Shown here: positions 1 to 8,467 of the stretch, piece by piece
How the letters are laid out: each line of letters begins with the position of its first letter
How positions within the stretch are numbered: position 1 is the stretch's first letter
Assembly (NCBI GenBank): GCA_022766905.1
Contig: JALEPU010000005.1
Span: forward strand, 1 to 40,549
DNA length: 40,549 nucleotides
From: Lachnospiraceae bacterium
GTDB taxonomy: Bacteria > Bacillota > Clostridia > Lachnospirales > Lachnospiraceae
Direction of reading: 5' to 3'
Notes under the pieces: generated by a model
What the model saw: the letters and a program-made list of their open reading frames with translations, nothing else
Databases searched by the model: none
What the model was told of the DNA's origin: nothing
Translations under genes and position numbers: made by a program

Positions 1-2
1 CT

Positions 3-103
3 TGTCAACAACTTTTTTCATCTTTGTTTTCGCTTTGTTTTCAGTCTCATCTGTTTCCGACGACAACGTGTTATATATTATCATTGGATTTTTGTTCTGT
101 CAA
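3..103 (-). promoter_or_regulatory. tandem strong sigma-A promoters reading out of the left edge
   Basis: On the minus strand there is a consensus TTGACA (98-103), a 17-nt spacer and TAATAT (75-80), with an A/T-rich, UP-element-like stretch upstream. About 90 nt further on, a second TTGACA (3-8) sits at the window edge, so its -10 lies outside. Two closely spaced consensus promoters with an A-rich upstream tract are typical of rRNA operons in Clostridia. That a 16S gene lies just left of the window is inference. Confidence 0.55.
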
Positions 104-252
104 CCCTTTTTTTAAAAAAACTAAAAATATCTACAATACACTCATTTTTATATTTTATCTGCCATTTCACTTTATTGTTTTTAAGCGTTACCAATTTATC
201 TTGCTAAAGTTTTAATATTTGATATTTTCTCGATTTTTTCTTCAATTTTATA

Positions 253-281
253 TTAACTTTATTTTATAAATAGTGTATAAT
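253..281 (+). promoter_or_regulatory. sigma-A promoter of the sodium symporter gene
   Basis: TTAACT (253-258), a 17-nt spacer and a consensus TATAAT (276-281). It lies about 50 nt ahead of the start codon, and AAGGAGG at 318-324 is a good ribosome binding site. The remaining DNA from 104 to 252 is AT-rich and I see no gene in it. Confidence 0.6.
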
Positions 282-329
282 GAAAAAGATATACTTATTT
301 GATAAAGTTCTTTCAATAAGGAGGTTTTT

Positions 330-1682
330 ATGCAGGAAAAAACAAGTTTTACAAGTAAGCTGGGCTTTGTCCTGGCTGCTGCCGGTTCTGCTGTTGGATT
401 AGGAAACCTATGGCGTTTTCCTTATCTTGCAGCCAAATACGGAGGCGGCACTTTTCTATTTATCTATCTAATTGTCGCAATTAGTTTTGGCTTTACCCTT
501 ATGTTAACAGAAATCGCTATCGGAAGGAAAACCGGAATGAGCGCTGTGAATGCTTATCATGCATTGGATAAACGTTTTACCTTTATCGGTTATCTTAGTG
601 CCCTTGTTCCTATTATCATCTTTCCTTACTATTGCGTCATTGGGGGATGGGTTGTCAAATATCTGACAGTATATTTAAGCGGCATGGCAAAACCTGCTGC
701 TGGCGATAGTTATTTTACAAATTTTATTTCGGGCACCTCACAGCCTCTTCTTTTTCTCTTGATTTTTATTGCTCTTACTTCTGTTATTGTAGCAATGGGT
801 GTGGAAAAAGGAGTGGAAAAATTCAGCAAAATTTTAATGCCATTTCTTGTTATTCTTTCAATTGGGATTGCAATTTATGTTATGACTATTCCCGGTGCTA
901 TGAATGGTGTCATTTATTATTTAAAACCAGATTTTAGCAAGATTTCCTTGAATGCAATATTGGCTGCACTTGGTCAATTATTTTATTCCATGTCTCTTGC
1001 AATGGGAATTATGATTACTTACGGATCATATATGAAAAAAGAAGATGATTTGGAATCTTCAGTGACTCAAATCGAAATATTTGATACCGGAATTGCCTTT
1101 ATCTCCGGATTAATTATTATTCCAGCTGTTTTTGCTTTTTCAGGAGGCGATGAGTCTGCATTAAATTCCGGTGCTGGTTTAATGTTTATTACGCTGCCAA
1201 AGGTATTTGCAAATATGAAGATGGGTGGTATTCTAGGTGGCGCCTTCTTTTTCCTTGTATTCTTTGCTGCTTTAACATCTTCCATTTCTTTAATGGAAAC
1301 TATTGTTTCTATTATAAAAGAAAAAACAGGATTCTCTCGAATTACTGTATGTATTCTTGTATTTGTGATATCTTTGATTATGGCTATTCCTTCCTCTTTA
1401 GGTTATGGATTATTATCCGGAATACAGCTTCTTGGATTGAGCATCCTGGACTTTTTCGATTTTATCAGCAACAGTCTTCTGATGCCTATTGTTGCTCTTT
1501 TCACTTGCTTTGTTGTAGGTCATATTGTTGGTCCTAAACTAGTGATTGACGAAGTAGAAAACTCTGGTTCTTTTAAACGGAAAAAACTTTATATTATAAT
1601 TATCAAATACATTGCTCCTCTGTTTTTACTTGCAATTTTAATTAGTTCTATTTTAAACACGTTTGGTGTAATATCATTGTAA
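330..1682 (+). CDS. neurotransmitter:sodium symporter (NSS/SNF) family transporter
   Basis: A 450-residue polytopic membrane protein of the LeuT fold that imports an amino acid or related amine coupled to sodium. The family signature at the start of TM1 is clear: GSAVGLGNLWRFPY, followed by a Gly-rich GGGTF turn into TM2. This unwound TM1 region forms the sodium and substrate sites in LeuT-type proteins. Eleven or so hydrophobic segments follow, with a short hydrophilic tail before the last one. The length matches bacterial single-subunit members. The ATG at 330 has an AAGGAGG Shine-Dalgarno sequence 5 nt upstream and its own promoter. The gene is monocistronic: a bidirectional terminator follows within 10 nt. 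The family is secure. The substrate cannot be read from the sequence, though an amino acid such as tyrosine, tryptophan or alanine is usual. Confidence 0.9.
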   Translation: MQEKTSFTSKLGFVLAAAGSAVGLGNLWRFPYLAAKYGGGTFLFIYLIVAISFGFTLMLTEIAIGRKTGMSAVNAYHALDKRFTFIGYLSALVPIIIFPYYCVIGGWVVKYLTVYLSGMAKPAAGDSYFTNFISGTSQPLLFLLIFIALTSVIVAMGVEKGVEKFSKILMPFLVILSIGIAIYVMTIPGAMNGVIYYLKPDFSKISLNAILAALGQLFYSMSLAMGIMITYGSYMKKEDDLESSVTQIEIFDTGIAFISGLIIIPAVFAFSGGDESALNSGAGLMFITLPKVFANMKMGGILGGAFFFLVFFAALTSSISLMETIVSIIKEKTGFSRITVCILVFVISLIMAIPSSLGYGLLSGIQLLGLSILDFFDFISNSLLMPIVALFTCFVVGHIVGPKLVIDEVENSGSFKRKKLYIIIIKYIAPLFLLAILISSILNTFGVISL

Positions 1683-1690
1683 AAAATAAA

Positions 1691-1736
1691 AAAAGACTCT
1701 GTTAAATATAATTTTTTTGATTTAACAGAGTCTTTT
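1691..1736. terminator. bidirectional intrinsic terminator
   Basis: Perfect arms AAAAGACTCTGTTAAAT (1691-1707) and the complementary right arm (1720-1736), with a 12-nt loop and A/T runs on both sides. It serves the plus-strand transporter and the minus-strand fibronectin-III gene that converge here. Confidence 0.9.
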
Positions 1737-1745
1737 TTCTATTTT

Positions 1746-2729
1746 TTATTTAAATGTATAGGTCTTTCCACTGGACATGGCACCTTCATAATACTTTCCA
1801 TTATAATATTTAACAGGAACTACATAAAATGTATATTTTCTTTTTCCTGTACTGTATTTAGATCGATATTGTTGAATCGTTGTACTTGTTCCTTTATAAG
1901 TTCCTAATAATGATTTATAAGATGATCCAGAAACTTTATAGTAAACTTTATATCGATTTGCTCCTGAAGATTTACTCCATTTTATTTTTGCTCTTAGATA
2001 ATATCCACTTCCGGATTTTTTCTTTGAAATCTTCGTAATGGAAGTAATTTTATTCTTTGCCGGTTTTGTAGCGGTAAAGCAGGTATCAGAATATGGTGAA
2101 TAGTTTTTCTTATTATTTACTACTACATATGCTCTAATACGAAATGCATATGCTGTTCCTGTCTTTAAACCTTTAATTGTTGCTGTCGTTGCTGTTGTAT
2201 TTTTAATTGCTTTATAAGTTGAGCCTTTTTTCTGGTAAATCGTATACCCTACAGCATCTGTAACTTTATACCAGGACAATTTTACTGCTGTATTTCCATA
2301 AGAAACAACATATGGTGCGCTCGGTTTTGCTGGCGCAAAAGTACTATATTTTAATGACAAATTATATAAACCATATTCACCAGAATTTCTTGCTTCAATC
2401 ATAATATAATAGCTTCCTGCTTCTAAATTTATATCTTTATTTACAGAAGCAATACCAGTACTATAGCTTTTGCTGATTCTGGTATGATATATTTCATCTC
2501 CAGTTGAAGATAACAACAAAATTCTTTGATAAAAGTCAGCCACTAAATCTACCTTCATACATCCAGGTGTTGTCACTGTAAATTTATAATATCTGGCGCT
2601 ATTATTATTCTCTGTAAATGTTCCGGTATAGTTTGCTTTTGGCATGTTCAAATTACTTGCATTTGTGATTGTTGCTGCATTTGTCTGCAAGGTAGAAAAG
2701 CCTAAAAACATTATAAACATTGCAAGCAT
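1746..2729 (-). CDS. secreted fibronectin type III repeat protein (signal peptide frameshifted)
   Basis: The open frame gives 327 residues. A hydrophobic stretch with a signal-peptidase-like TNAA site (about residues 1-18) is followed by a beta-sandwich resembling the bacterial pre-peptidase C-terminal type (about 22-130). Then come one clear fibronectin-III domain (about 135-222, with LSWYKV and GLKTGTAYAFRIRAY) and a second divergent one to the end. It is Lys/Tyr/Ser-rich, like many clostridial surface proteins. The start is odd. The only good Shine-Dalgarno (GGAGTGAG) serves an ATG at 2751, but that frame is one base off. Removing one A from the A6 run at 2738-2743 would join MKRK to the hydrophobic core and give a textbook signal peptide. 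No function beyond extracellular adhesion or matrix binding can be suggested. It may be phase variable, damaged, or affected by a sequencing error. Confidence 0.7.
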   Translation of the reverse strand: MLAMFIMFLGFSTLQTNAATITNASNLNMPKANYTGTFTENNNSARYYKFTVTTPGCMKVDLVADFYQRILLLSSTGDEIYHTRISKSYSTGIASVNKDINLEAGSYYIMIEARNSGEYGLYNLSLKYSTFAPAKPSAPYVVSYGNTAVKLSWYKVTDAVGYTIYQKKGSTYKAIKNTTATTATIKGLKTGTAYAFRIRAYVVVNNKKNYSPYSDTCFTATKPAKNKITSITKISKKKSGSGYYLRAKIKWSKSSGANRYKVYYKVSGSSYKSLLGTYKGTSTTIQQYRSKYSTGKRKYTFYVVPVKYYNGKYYEGAMSSGKTYTFK

Positions 2730-2853
2730 ATAAATTATTTTTTCTTTTCATTTTTTCTCACTCCATATATTCTATCTGATCGATTCTTATTTCATAAATC
2801 ATTGCGTATAATAAACTGAATTTACTTTTTTATTATAACTCATAAATGCAAAA

Positions 2854-2891
2854 ATCCCAGAATTGAATGCAAAGGCATACAATTCTGGGAT
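2854..2891 (-). terminator. terminator of the pdu operon
   Basis: Arms ATCCCAGAATTG (2854-2865) and CAATTCTGGGAT (2880-2891), 12 bp and perfect. On the minus strand a T5 run follows. It lies 14 nt after the pduT stop codon and ends the long operon. No terminator-like hairpin with a T run was seen inside the operon. Confidence 0.88.
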
Positions 2892-2905
2892 CACATTAAT
2901 TCTGA

Positions 2906-3457
2906 TTATCCTAAAATATGAGGAATTAAATCCTTGTGAGGAGAAGCGATTACAGATGTGCTTGTAATAACGCCTTCTTCACTCATTTTATTAAGACATG
3001 CCTGAATAGCAGATTTAACAGAAGATACTTCACCGGTAATAACCAGGAAGCCTTTTCCACCTAAACCTCTTGCAATTCTGATATCTACAATATCAACTTT
3101 AGCGGCCTTTACTGCAATATCGCCTGCAATAACAGAAGTTAATGCGGAAATTGTCTCGATTGTACCGATTGCTTTCACATCGCCAATCTCTGTTACTCCT
3201 GAAATAGCTGGTAATACTTTTGGATTGATATTATCAATATGATAATTCTCAATCAGATAAATTCCTGCAATCATCTCAGCTTTTGCCATAGCGGCTTTTA
3301 CAGGACCAACCTGTCCGCTTACAATAATTACATATTTACCAGGGCAAATTGGAGTAGCAAGTACGATTTCGATGTTACCTGCTTTGAGCATTTCATCTGC
3401 TGTCTGGATGCCCACAGGTATGCTTTTTACTTCTACAAATCCAATTGATTTTTTCAC
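2906..3457 (-). CDS. pduT: PduT, trimeric BMC-T shell protein with an iron-sulfur pore
   Basis: A 183-residue shell protein made of two fused BMC domains (about 1-90 and 95-180), which assembles as a pseudohexameric trimer. In characterised PduT a [4Fe-4S] cluster is held at the trimer pore by Cys38. Counting from the first residue, this protein has Cys38 in ATPICPGKY, exactly as expected, so the redox pore is probably kept. PduT partners PduS for electron transfer across the shell during cobalamin reduction, and pduS is the adjacent upstream gene. Translation starts at GTG (3457) behind AAGGATGGTG. The 87-nt gap to pduS contains a nested inverted repeat (ATATGTT/AACATAT around GGCTT/AAGCC), with no T run placed to terminate. 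It is the last gene of the operon. Confidence 0.93.
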   Translation of the reverse strand: MKKSIGFVEVKSIPVGIQTADEMLKAGNIEIVLATPICPGKYVIIVSGQVGPVKAAMAKAEMIAGIYLIENYHIDNINPKVLPAISGVTEIGDVKAIGTIETISALTSVIAGDIAVKAAKVDIVDIRIARGLGGKGFLVITGEVSSVKSAIQACLNKMSEEGVITSTSVIASPHKDLIPHILG

Positions 3458-3544
3458 TGTGTAACACCATCCTTAAAATATGTTGGCTTTTTTAAGCCTG
3501 ATAATAAAATTTAACAAGGGAACATATCATCCTTCACAGGACTC

Positions 3545-4870
3545 CTACGCAATTGTAACGCTATTATTAGCAATCTCCTTAACAGTACCGGAGATACTAG
3601 CATGGATACAAGCACCCAATTTACCTTCTGCAGGTTTAGCGATTACGTCACCTTTTTCTACGCTATCACCAACATTTACACAAGGAACTGCAGGAGCACC
3701 TATATGCTGTCCCAAAGGAATTGTTACACTTGTAAATTTAACATTAACCTCGGTAAGTGGAGCTGGAAGATTATACTTCTTCAAACCAAGCTGATTAATC
3801 AATTTAGAGATTGGATATCTCTTTGATTCTCTAGAAGGATCAGCCTTATCCGGAGCATTGTTTAATGTGTTCCGAATTCCATTTTTTGCCATAACGCCTT
3901 TTAACTCATGATTAATCTTCCATGGCTGGAGATTCATCTCACAAGCATACTGGCACAAACGGCATTCGCAACAAAGGAATGCAATCATAGGTGATGTTTT
4001 ATTATCACACATGCTTCCATAACTTGCATAACGAATTGTTTTGTTAGGCTGAATTCTATGTCCAATTAAATGACGAGGACATACTTCCGTACAAAGAGCA
4101 CAATGCATACAAGCTGTTTTTGCCTGTCTCAGCATCTTTGATACATCCATCTGTACATCCCGAATCAACGGATGACTTGCAGGAAGAACAATTAATCCTT
4201 TGGTTGTTTTTGTAATTCTTGAATCCGGACTTACATGTTTACCCATCATAGGTCCGCCGTTTATTACAACATAATCACCATCAACTGTTACACCACCAGC
4301 TAAATCCAATGCTTCTTTTACACTAATACCAATTGGTAATTTAACAGTAATTCTATTTTTTACTTCACCTGTAATTGTTACATAAGAGTCTGTTACAGGT
4401 TTGTCTTCATAGTAAGCATTGTAGATATTAAGCATTGTCTCTACGTTAGAAACAATAACTCCGCATTTTAATGGAATACCACCTTCTGGTACGATTCTTC
4501 CGGTCACTTCATATACAATGATCTGCTCGTCACCAGCAGGATAGAAATTTCCAAGGATATGAAGGCTCATGCCTTCATATCCAGGAACAATTTTTTTCAA
4601 TGTTTCAATTGCTGCATGATAATGACCCTTTAAAGCAATTACAGCATATTTGGCACCAACCTGCTCTTTCACAAGGGCAAGTGCATCACAAATCTTCTTT
4701 GCCTCAACGTCCATTAACTGCTGATCTACTCGAAGTAAAGGTTCACATTCTGCACCATTGATAATTACGTATTCCGCTTGAGCGTTCAGCTTTACATGGG
4801 TAGGAAAACCAGCACCACCGGCACCAACAATACCGGAATTGGCAATTATATCAATCAGGTTTTTCTCCAT
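3545..4870 (-). CDS. pduS: PduS, RnfC-like cobalamin reductase
   Basis: A 441-residue flavin and iron-sulfur protein that reduces cob(III)alamin to supply PduO. Visible parts are the N-terminal Gly-rich nucleotide region GIVGAGGAGFPTHVK (13-27), the RnfC-like core, two ferredoxin motifs, and a C-terminal SLBB/barrel-sandwich region (about 370-441). The first motif is C254, C257, C260 and C264, followed by Pro. The second is C300/301, C303, C306 and C310. The length fits the family (about 440-450). The ATG has AAGAGGTGAG, which overlaps the pduP stop codon, so the two genes are tightly coupled. Its position next to pduT and in the same operon as pduO supports an intra-compartment B12-recycling module. 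Confidence 0.93.
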   Translation of the reverse strand: MEKNLIDIIANSGIVGAGGAGFPTHVKLNAQAEYVIINGAECEPLLRVDQQLMDVEAKKICDALALVKEQVGAKYAVIALKGHYHAAIETLKKIVPGYEGMSLHILGNFYPAGDEQIIVYEVTGRIVPEGGIPLKCGVIVSNVETMLNIYNAYYEDKPVTDSYVTITGEVKNRITVKLPIGISVKEALDLAGGVTVDGDYVVINGGPMMGKHVSPDSRITKTTKGLIVLPASHPLIRDVQMDVSKMLRQAKTACMHCALCTEVCPRHLIGHRIQPNKTIRYASYGSMCDNKTSPMIAFLCCECRLCQYACEMNLQPWKINHELKGVMAKNGIRNTLNNAPDKADPSRESKRYPISKLINQLGLKKYNLPAPLTEVNVKFTSVTIPLGQHIGAPAVPCVNVGDSVEKGDVIAKPAEGKLGACIHASISGTVKEIANNSVTIA

Positions 4871-4882
4871 TTAGCTCACCTC

Positions 4883-6307
4883 TTATTTCATTCTGATATG
4901 GAAACCATTTGACAGTACACATCTTCTCTTACGGCAGAAGGATCTAGCAGATGTTAAACCTTCACCTGTAGGTCCTGCAATTGTAAATGTTGTATGACCT
5001 TCGCCGCCAACACCGATACCAGCATAAGAAGGAGCGTTCTTTACGAAAATAGTTGTTTCAATGTCTTTTGCCATCTTTGTAAGCTTATCAACATTCTTGG
5101 AATGCATCATAGCTGTATGTCTGTTACCATGTTCAACCTTAACTGCTAAGTCAATAGCGTAATCTACGTTAGGTACACGAACGATTGGTAAAATAGGCAT
5201 CATAAGCTCTGTAACGACGAATGGAGAATCTTCCGGAGCTTCAAAGATAATAACCTTAACATCTTTTCCAACTTTAATTCCAAGTTTGTCAAGAATGTAT
5301 GGAGCATCTTTTCCAACAAAGTCTACGTTAGGTGAAAACTCTGCAGAGTTTTTCTTTGGTTTCATTACCAGTTCAGCTAATTTATTAATTAATTCTGGAT
5401 CCTTTAATTCGTATCCACCACAGTTTTTCATGTTGAACATTAAGTAATCAACGATCTGATCTACTGCGATACATTCTTTCTCAGCGATACATGGCAGGTT
5501 GTTATCAAAAGAACATCCATTGATGATATCCTGAGCAGCTTTTTCGATATCAGCTGTTTCATCAACAACAACTGGAGGGTTACCGGCACCGGCTCCGATT
5601 GCTTTCTTACCTGTAGACATAACAGCTTTTACGATTCCAGGACCACCTGTAGCTACCAGCATTCTAACCTTTGGATGATTCATCATTGCATTTGTATTTT
5701 CAATAGATGGCTCAGCAACTGTAACAATCAGGTTATTTGGAGCGCCTAATTCTTCCAGTTTCTTGTTGATCATCTTAATAGTCAGAAGGGATACATTTTT
5801 TGCACGTGGATGTGGGCTGAATACTACAGTATTTCCGCCTGCCAGCATTCCGATGGAGTTACAGATAATTGTCTCTGTTGGGTTTGTTGTCGGGCAAATT
5901 GCGCCGATTACACCAAATGGACAATATTCAACTAATGTCAATCCGTCATCTCCACTCATAGCTTCTGTTACTAAATCTTCAATACCTGGAGATTTCATAG
6001 CAGCTAATCTGTTTTTAATTAATTTGTATTCATAGCCGCCCATACCGGACTCTTCAACAGCCATCTTGGACATCAGTTCATTGTTTTCTTTCTTGCAAAC
6101 AACTTCTCTGATTCCTTCTACGAATCTCTGTCTGTCAGACATAGAGAAATTCATATACTCTTTCTGAGCTTTTGCTGCTGCTTCTACAGCTTCATCCATT
6201 GTATCGAAAATACCGTATGTATATTCTTCACATGGCTGTGCAGCTAATTCTACATCATCTAATACTTTTTTAACGACTTTTTCAATTAAGGATACGTCAA
6301 ATTCCAT
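4883..6307 (-). CDS. pduP: PduP, CoA-acylating propionaldehyde dehydrogenase
   Basis: A 474-residue aldehyde dehydrogenase that converts propionaldehyde (or 3-hydroxypropionaldehyde) plus CoA and NAD+ to the acyl-CoA inside the microcompartment. The catalytic Cys is C273 in FDNNLPCIAEK. The Rossmann nucleotide loop is ATGGPGIVKA (219-228). A GAGAGNPPVV segment and a C-terminal GVGGEGHTTF motif are also present, as in PduP and EutE. The first 20 residues form an amphipathic helix followed by a Gln/Pro/Cys linker. This matches the N-terminal encapsulation peptide of PduP and resembles those of PduD and PduE here. It starts 1 nt after the pduO stop, with the AGGAGG site inside pduO. It is distinguished from EutE by operon context. 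Confidence 0.93.
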   Translation of the reverse strand: MEFDVSLIEKVVKKVLDDVELAAQPCEEYTYGIFDTMDEAVEAAAKAQKEYMNFSMSDRQRFVEGIREVVCKKENNELMSKMAVEESGMGGYEYKLIKNRLAAMKSPGIEDLVTEAMSGDDGLTLVEYCPFGVIGAICPTTNPTETIICNSIGMLAGGNTVVFSPHPRAKNVSLLTIKMINKKLEELGAPNNLIVTVAEPSIENTNAMMNHPKVRMLVATGGPGIVKAVMSTGKKAIGAGAGNPPVVVDETADIEKAAQDIINGCSFDNNLPCIAEKECIAVDQIVDYLMFNMKNCGGYELKDPELINKLAELVMKPKKNSAEFSPNVDFVGKDAPYILDKLGIKVGKDVKVIIFEAPEDSPFVVTELMMPILPIVRVPNVDYAIDLAVKVEHGNRHTAMMHSKNVDKLTKMAKDIETTIFVKNAPSYAGIGVGGEGHTTFTIAGPTGEGLTSARSFCRKRRCVLSNGFHIRMK

Positions 6308-6308
6308 T

Positions 6309-7316
6309 TTATGCTTTTCCTCCTTGCATTTTTTCTATTGCATAGGTTGCCACTGCCATATCTTCCTCAGCAGTTCCACCACTTACTCCGATGGCCCCTA
6401 TCACTTTACCATCTTTCATAATTGGATAACCGCCTCCGAATACAACAAGACGACCATCGCATAGATTCTGTAAACCGTATAAACCGCCGCCAGGAACGGT
6501 TAAATCTGCTAAAGCACAAGTTGGTGCTTTTAATGTACACGCTGTATAAGCTTTATCCCATGAAATCTTTATACTAGCAAGGAGCGCATCTTCCATACGG
6601 TGCAGTAATACTAAATTACCTCCTGCATCAACTGCGGAGAATACTACCGGCACATTGATTTCATTTGCTTTCTCTTCGGCAAACTCTGCCATTTTTTTCA
6701 AAGATTCCAATGACATATCCAGCGTTTCACTACATTTTTCTTCAGAATCTAAAGCTTCCTTTACAACTCTTGCAACTAAAGCTTCTAAATCTTTACTCTG
6801 CATATATGTCTCCTCCAATCTGGCCATTGCGTAACATGCATCGGAGAGACGATTTATAAATTGTCTTAAAACCTCTCTTACTGGGGTTTCCTTTGCCAGG
6901 GCTACTAAATGGCGTTCAGATCTTCTGACGATTGTTCTTGCTACATGCAAAGATGCAGAGGATTTATTCACTCCTGGAACAACAAATTCCCTCTGCGGTC
7001 CGCAAATCTCTGTGCATTTGTCAATGATATCTTCCAGATACCTGACATCTGCTTCACTAATCTTATCCTTCAGCATCTCAAGGCCGCGCTCATCGCTGGC
7101 GACTTCTGCTCCGGCCTGAAACATACGCTTTTGGATGTGGTTAATATATTCTTTGATTTCCGGTGTGTCAGTCTCTGTGTATGCTAATCCGAGCATTGAT
7201 ATTGCTTCATCCAGTGTTCCATAGCATTCCACTTTCGGACTGTCTTTCTCGACTCTTGATCCGCCATATAACCCGGTCTGACCTTTGTCTCCGGTCTTTG
7301 TATATATATTGGCCAT
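6309..7316 (-). CDS. pduO: PduO, corrinoid adenosyltransferase fused to a GlcG/HbpS domain
   Basis: A 335-residue two-domain protein. Residues 1-172 are the PduO-type ATP:cob(I)alamin adenosyltransferase. The ATP loop TKTGDKGQTGL is at 6-16, and the Arg-rich helix ARTIVRRSERH at 126-136 carries the active-site arginines. Residues about 195-332 are a GlcG/HbpS-like domain (LVVFGGGYPIM, GAIGVSGG), which binds haem in characterised PduO proteins. It makes adenosylcobalamin for the diol dehydratase, using cob(I)alamin from PduS. The two-domain form is the one usual in pdu operons and distinguishes it from stand-alone housekeeping adenosyltransferases. The ATG is behind AGGATG. It lies 11 nt after pduN and is practically fused to pduP. 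Confidence 0.94.
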   Translation of the reverse strand: MANIYTKTGDKGQTGLYGGSRVEKDSPKVECYGTLDEAISMLGLAYTETDTPEIKEYINHIQKRMFQAGAEVASDERGLEMLKDKISEADVRYLEDIIDKCTEICGPQREFVVPGVNKSSASLHVARTIVRRSERHLVALAKETPVREVLRQFINRLSDACYAMARLEETYMQSKDLEALVARVVKEALDSEEKCSETLDMSLESLKKMAEFAEEKANEINVPVVFSAVDAGGNLVLLHRMEDALLASIKISWDKAYTACTLKAPTCALADLTVPGGGLYGLQNLCDGRLVVFGGGYPIMKDGKVIGAIGVSGGTAEEDMAVATYAIEKMQGGKA

Positions 7317-7327
7317 ATTTTCACATC

Positions 7328-7600
7328 CTATCGGGATCCTACTTCTACCGTATCGACAATGCCCACAATAGCAGCGTCGATTGGTGAACCTTTTTCGGAG
7401 AAGGTATATCTTGCAGAACTACCTCTGGAGACAATTACAATCTCGCCATCACCAGCTCCAACAGCATCTACAGCAATTTCTGTAGTATGCTTGGAAGATA
7501 AATCTTCATTTAATTTTTCTACAATTAAGAGCTTTGATCCTGTTAAACTTGGAGATTTACAAGTAGATACCACTGTCCCAACTACTTTTGCTAAATACAT
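7328..7600 (-). CDS. pduN: PduN, pentameric BMC vertex protein
   Basis: A 90-residue protein of the EutN/CcmL (BMC-P) family that closes the twelve vertices of the polyhedral shell. The family core is evident: MYLAKVVGTVVSTCKSP at the N-terminus, the GAGDGEIVIVSRGSSAR strand-turn, and the PIDAAIVGIVDTV C-terminal strand. It is the only pentamer gene in the locus, so it should be essential for a closed shell. The ATG follows AGTAGGTGAAG. It is 13 nt downstream of the flavoprotein gene. Confidence 0.93.
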   Translation of the reverse strand: MYLAKVVGTVVSTCKSPSLTGSKLLIVEKLNEDLSSKHTTEIAVDAVGAGDGEIVIVSRGSSARYTFSEKGSPIDAAIVGIVDTVEVGSR

Positions 7601-7613
7601 ATCTTCACCTACT

Positions 7614-8453
7614 CTATTCTTTCACAATCTGAATACCGTATTTGTAAGCTTCATCCTGTGCCAATGCAGTCACATTTGATCTCTTACCAACGATAATCGT
7701 TTTATATTGTCGATTCAGAAGAATATCATTTCTGCTGATTACATTTTTATCAAGTCTTACCGTACCGCCTACTAAAGGCTGTGCTTTGACTTTTTTCTGA
7801 TCATCCTTTGCCTCAGTCTTTGTCATATGAGTATTGGAAAAACTAAAGCTGCCAGATAATACTTGATTTACTTTTTGTGCTAAATTTTTTGATGAGGTAA
7901 GTACAATTCCGTAATCCCTTAATGCCTCCAGATTCTTACGAAGACGTACTTTGTAAGCTTCTGTCACATGAAAGCCCATTTTCGCTCTCACAGCGTTATC
8001 AGGACAACAGCCATCAATTGCAGCAACGATAGGCTTTCCAACAATCATAGAACGGGAAATAATTCTCGTTAATAAATTATCACTAATGCCATTTGCTACT
8101 TTCGCTGTGGTATTGATGGTCAGACAAGGAATAATTACATAATTGCACTCTTCCACCAGTTTCCTGTAATCTACAGGGCTACCTTCTGCATAAATTGCAT
8201 CCGGTCCGATCTTTTCACGAATAGTGTTTTCTGAGATAATTTCTTTTGCACTCTGGCTCATTGCCACCGTCAGAGACCATCCTTCACTCTTTAATTGATT
8301 CAGACAATCATAAGCTTCCTGAATTCCAATTAAAGCTCCGGAAAATAAAACCAACGCTTTTTTACTGCGATCTAAATATCTCTTTACCACTTCCTGAACC
8401 ACATAATCGGACACTACGGAAATGAAGGCTTCTTCAAAACTCATTTTACTCAT
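7614..8453 (-). CDS. microcompartment-associated flavoprotein (HFCD/Dfp-like) with a PduM-like tail
   Basis: A 279-residue protein. Residues about 30-200 look like the flavoprotein (HFCD) fold: a nucleotide-like start KALVLFSGALIG, VAMSQSAKEII, a CNYVIIPCLTINTTAKVANGISDNL segment typical of FMN-binding decarboxylase-like proteins, then GKPIVAAIDG. A Lys/Gln-rich linker (about 210-230) leads to a C-terminal segment, GGTVRLDKNVIS...ALAQDEAYKYGI. I think it resembles the short tail found on PduM and other BMC-associated proteins; that is inference. Flavoproteins of this family recur in BMC loci of Firmicutes without an agreed function. It could be an FMN reductase serving PduS, or a structural core factor. 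It sits between eutJ and pduN, near where pduL and pduM lie in other pdu operons. Confidence 0.72.
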   Translation of the reverse strand: MSKMSFEEAFISVVSDYVVQEVVKRYLDRSKKALVLFSGALIGIQEAYDCLNQLKSEGWSLTVAMSQSAKEIISENTIREKIGPDAIYAEGSPVDYRKLVEECNYVIIPCLTINTTAKVANGISDNLLTRIISRSMIVGKPIVAAIDGCCPDNAVRAKMGFHVTEAYKVRLRKNLEALRDYGIVLTSSKNLAQKVNQVLSGSFSFSNTHMTKTEAKDDQKKVKAQPLVGGTVRLDKNVISRNDILLNRQYKTIIVGKRSNVTALAQDEAYKYGIQIVKE

Positions 8454-8467
8454 TACAGTTCACCATT

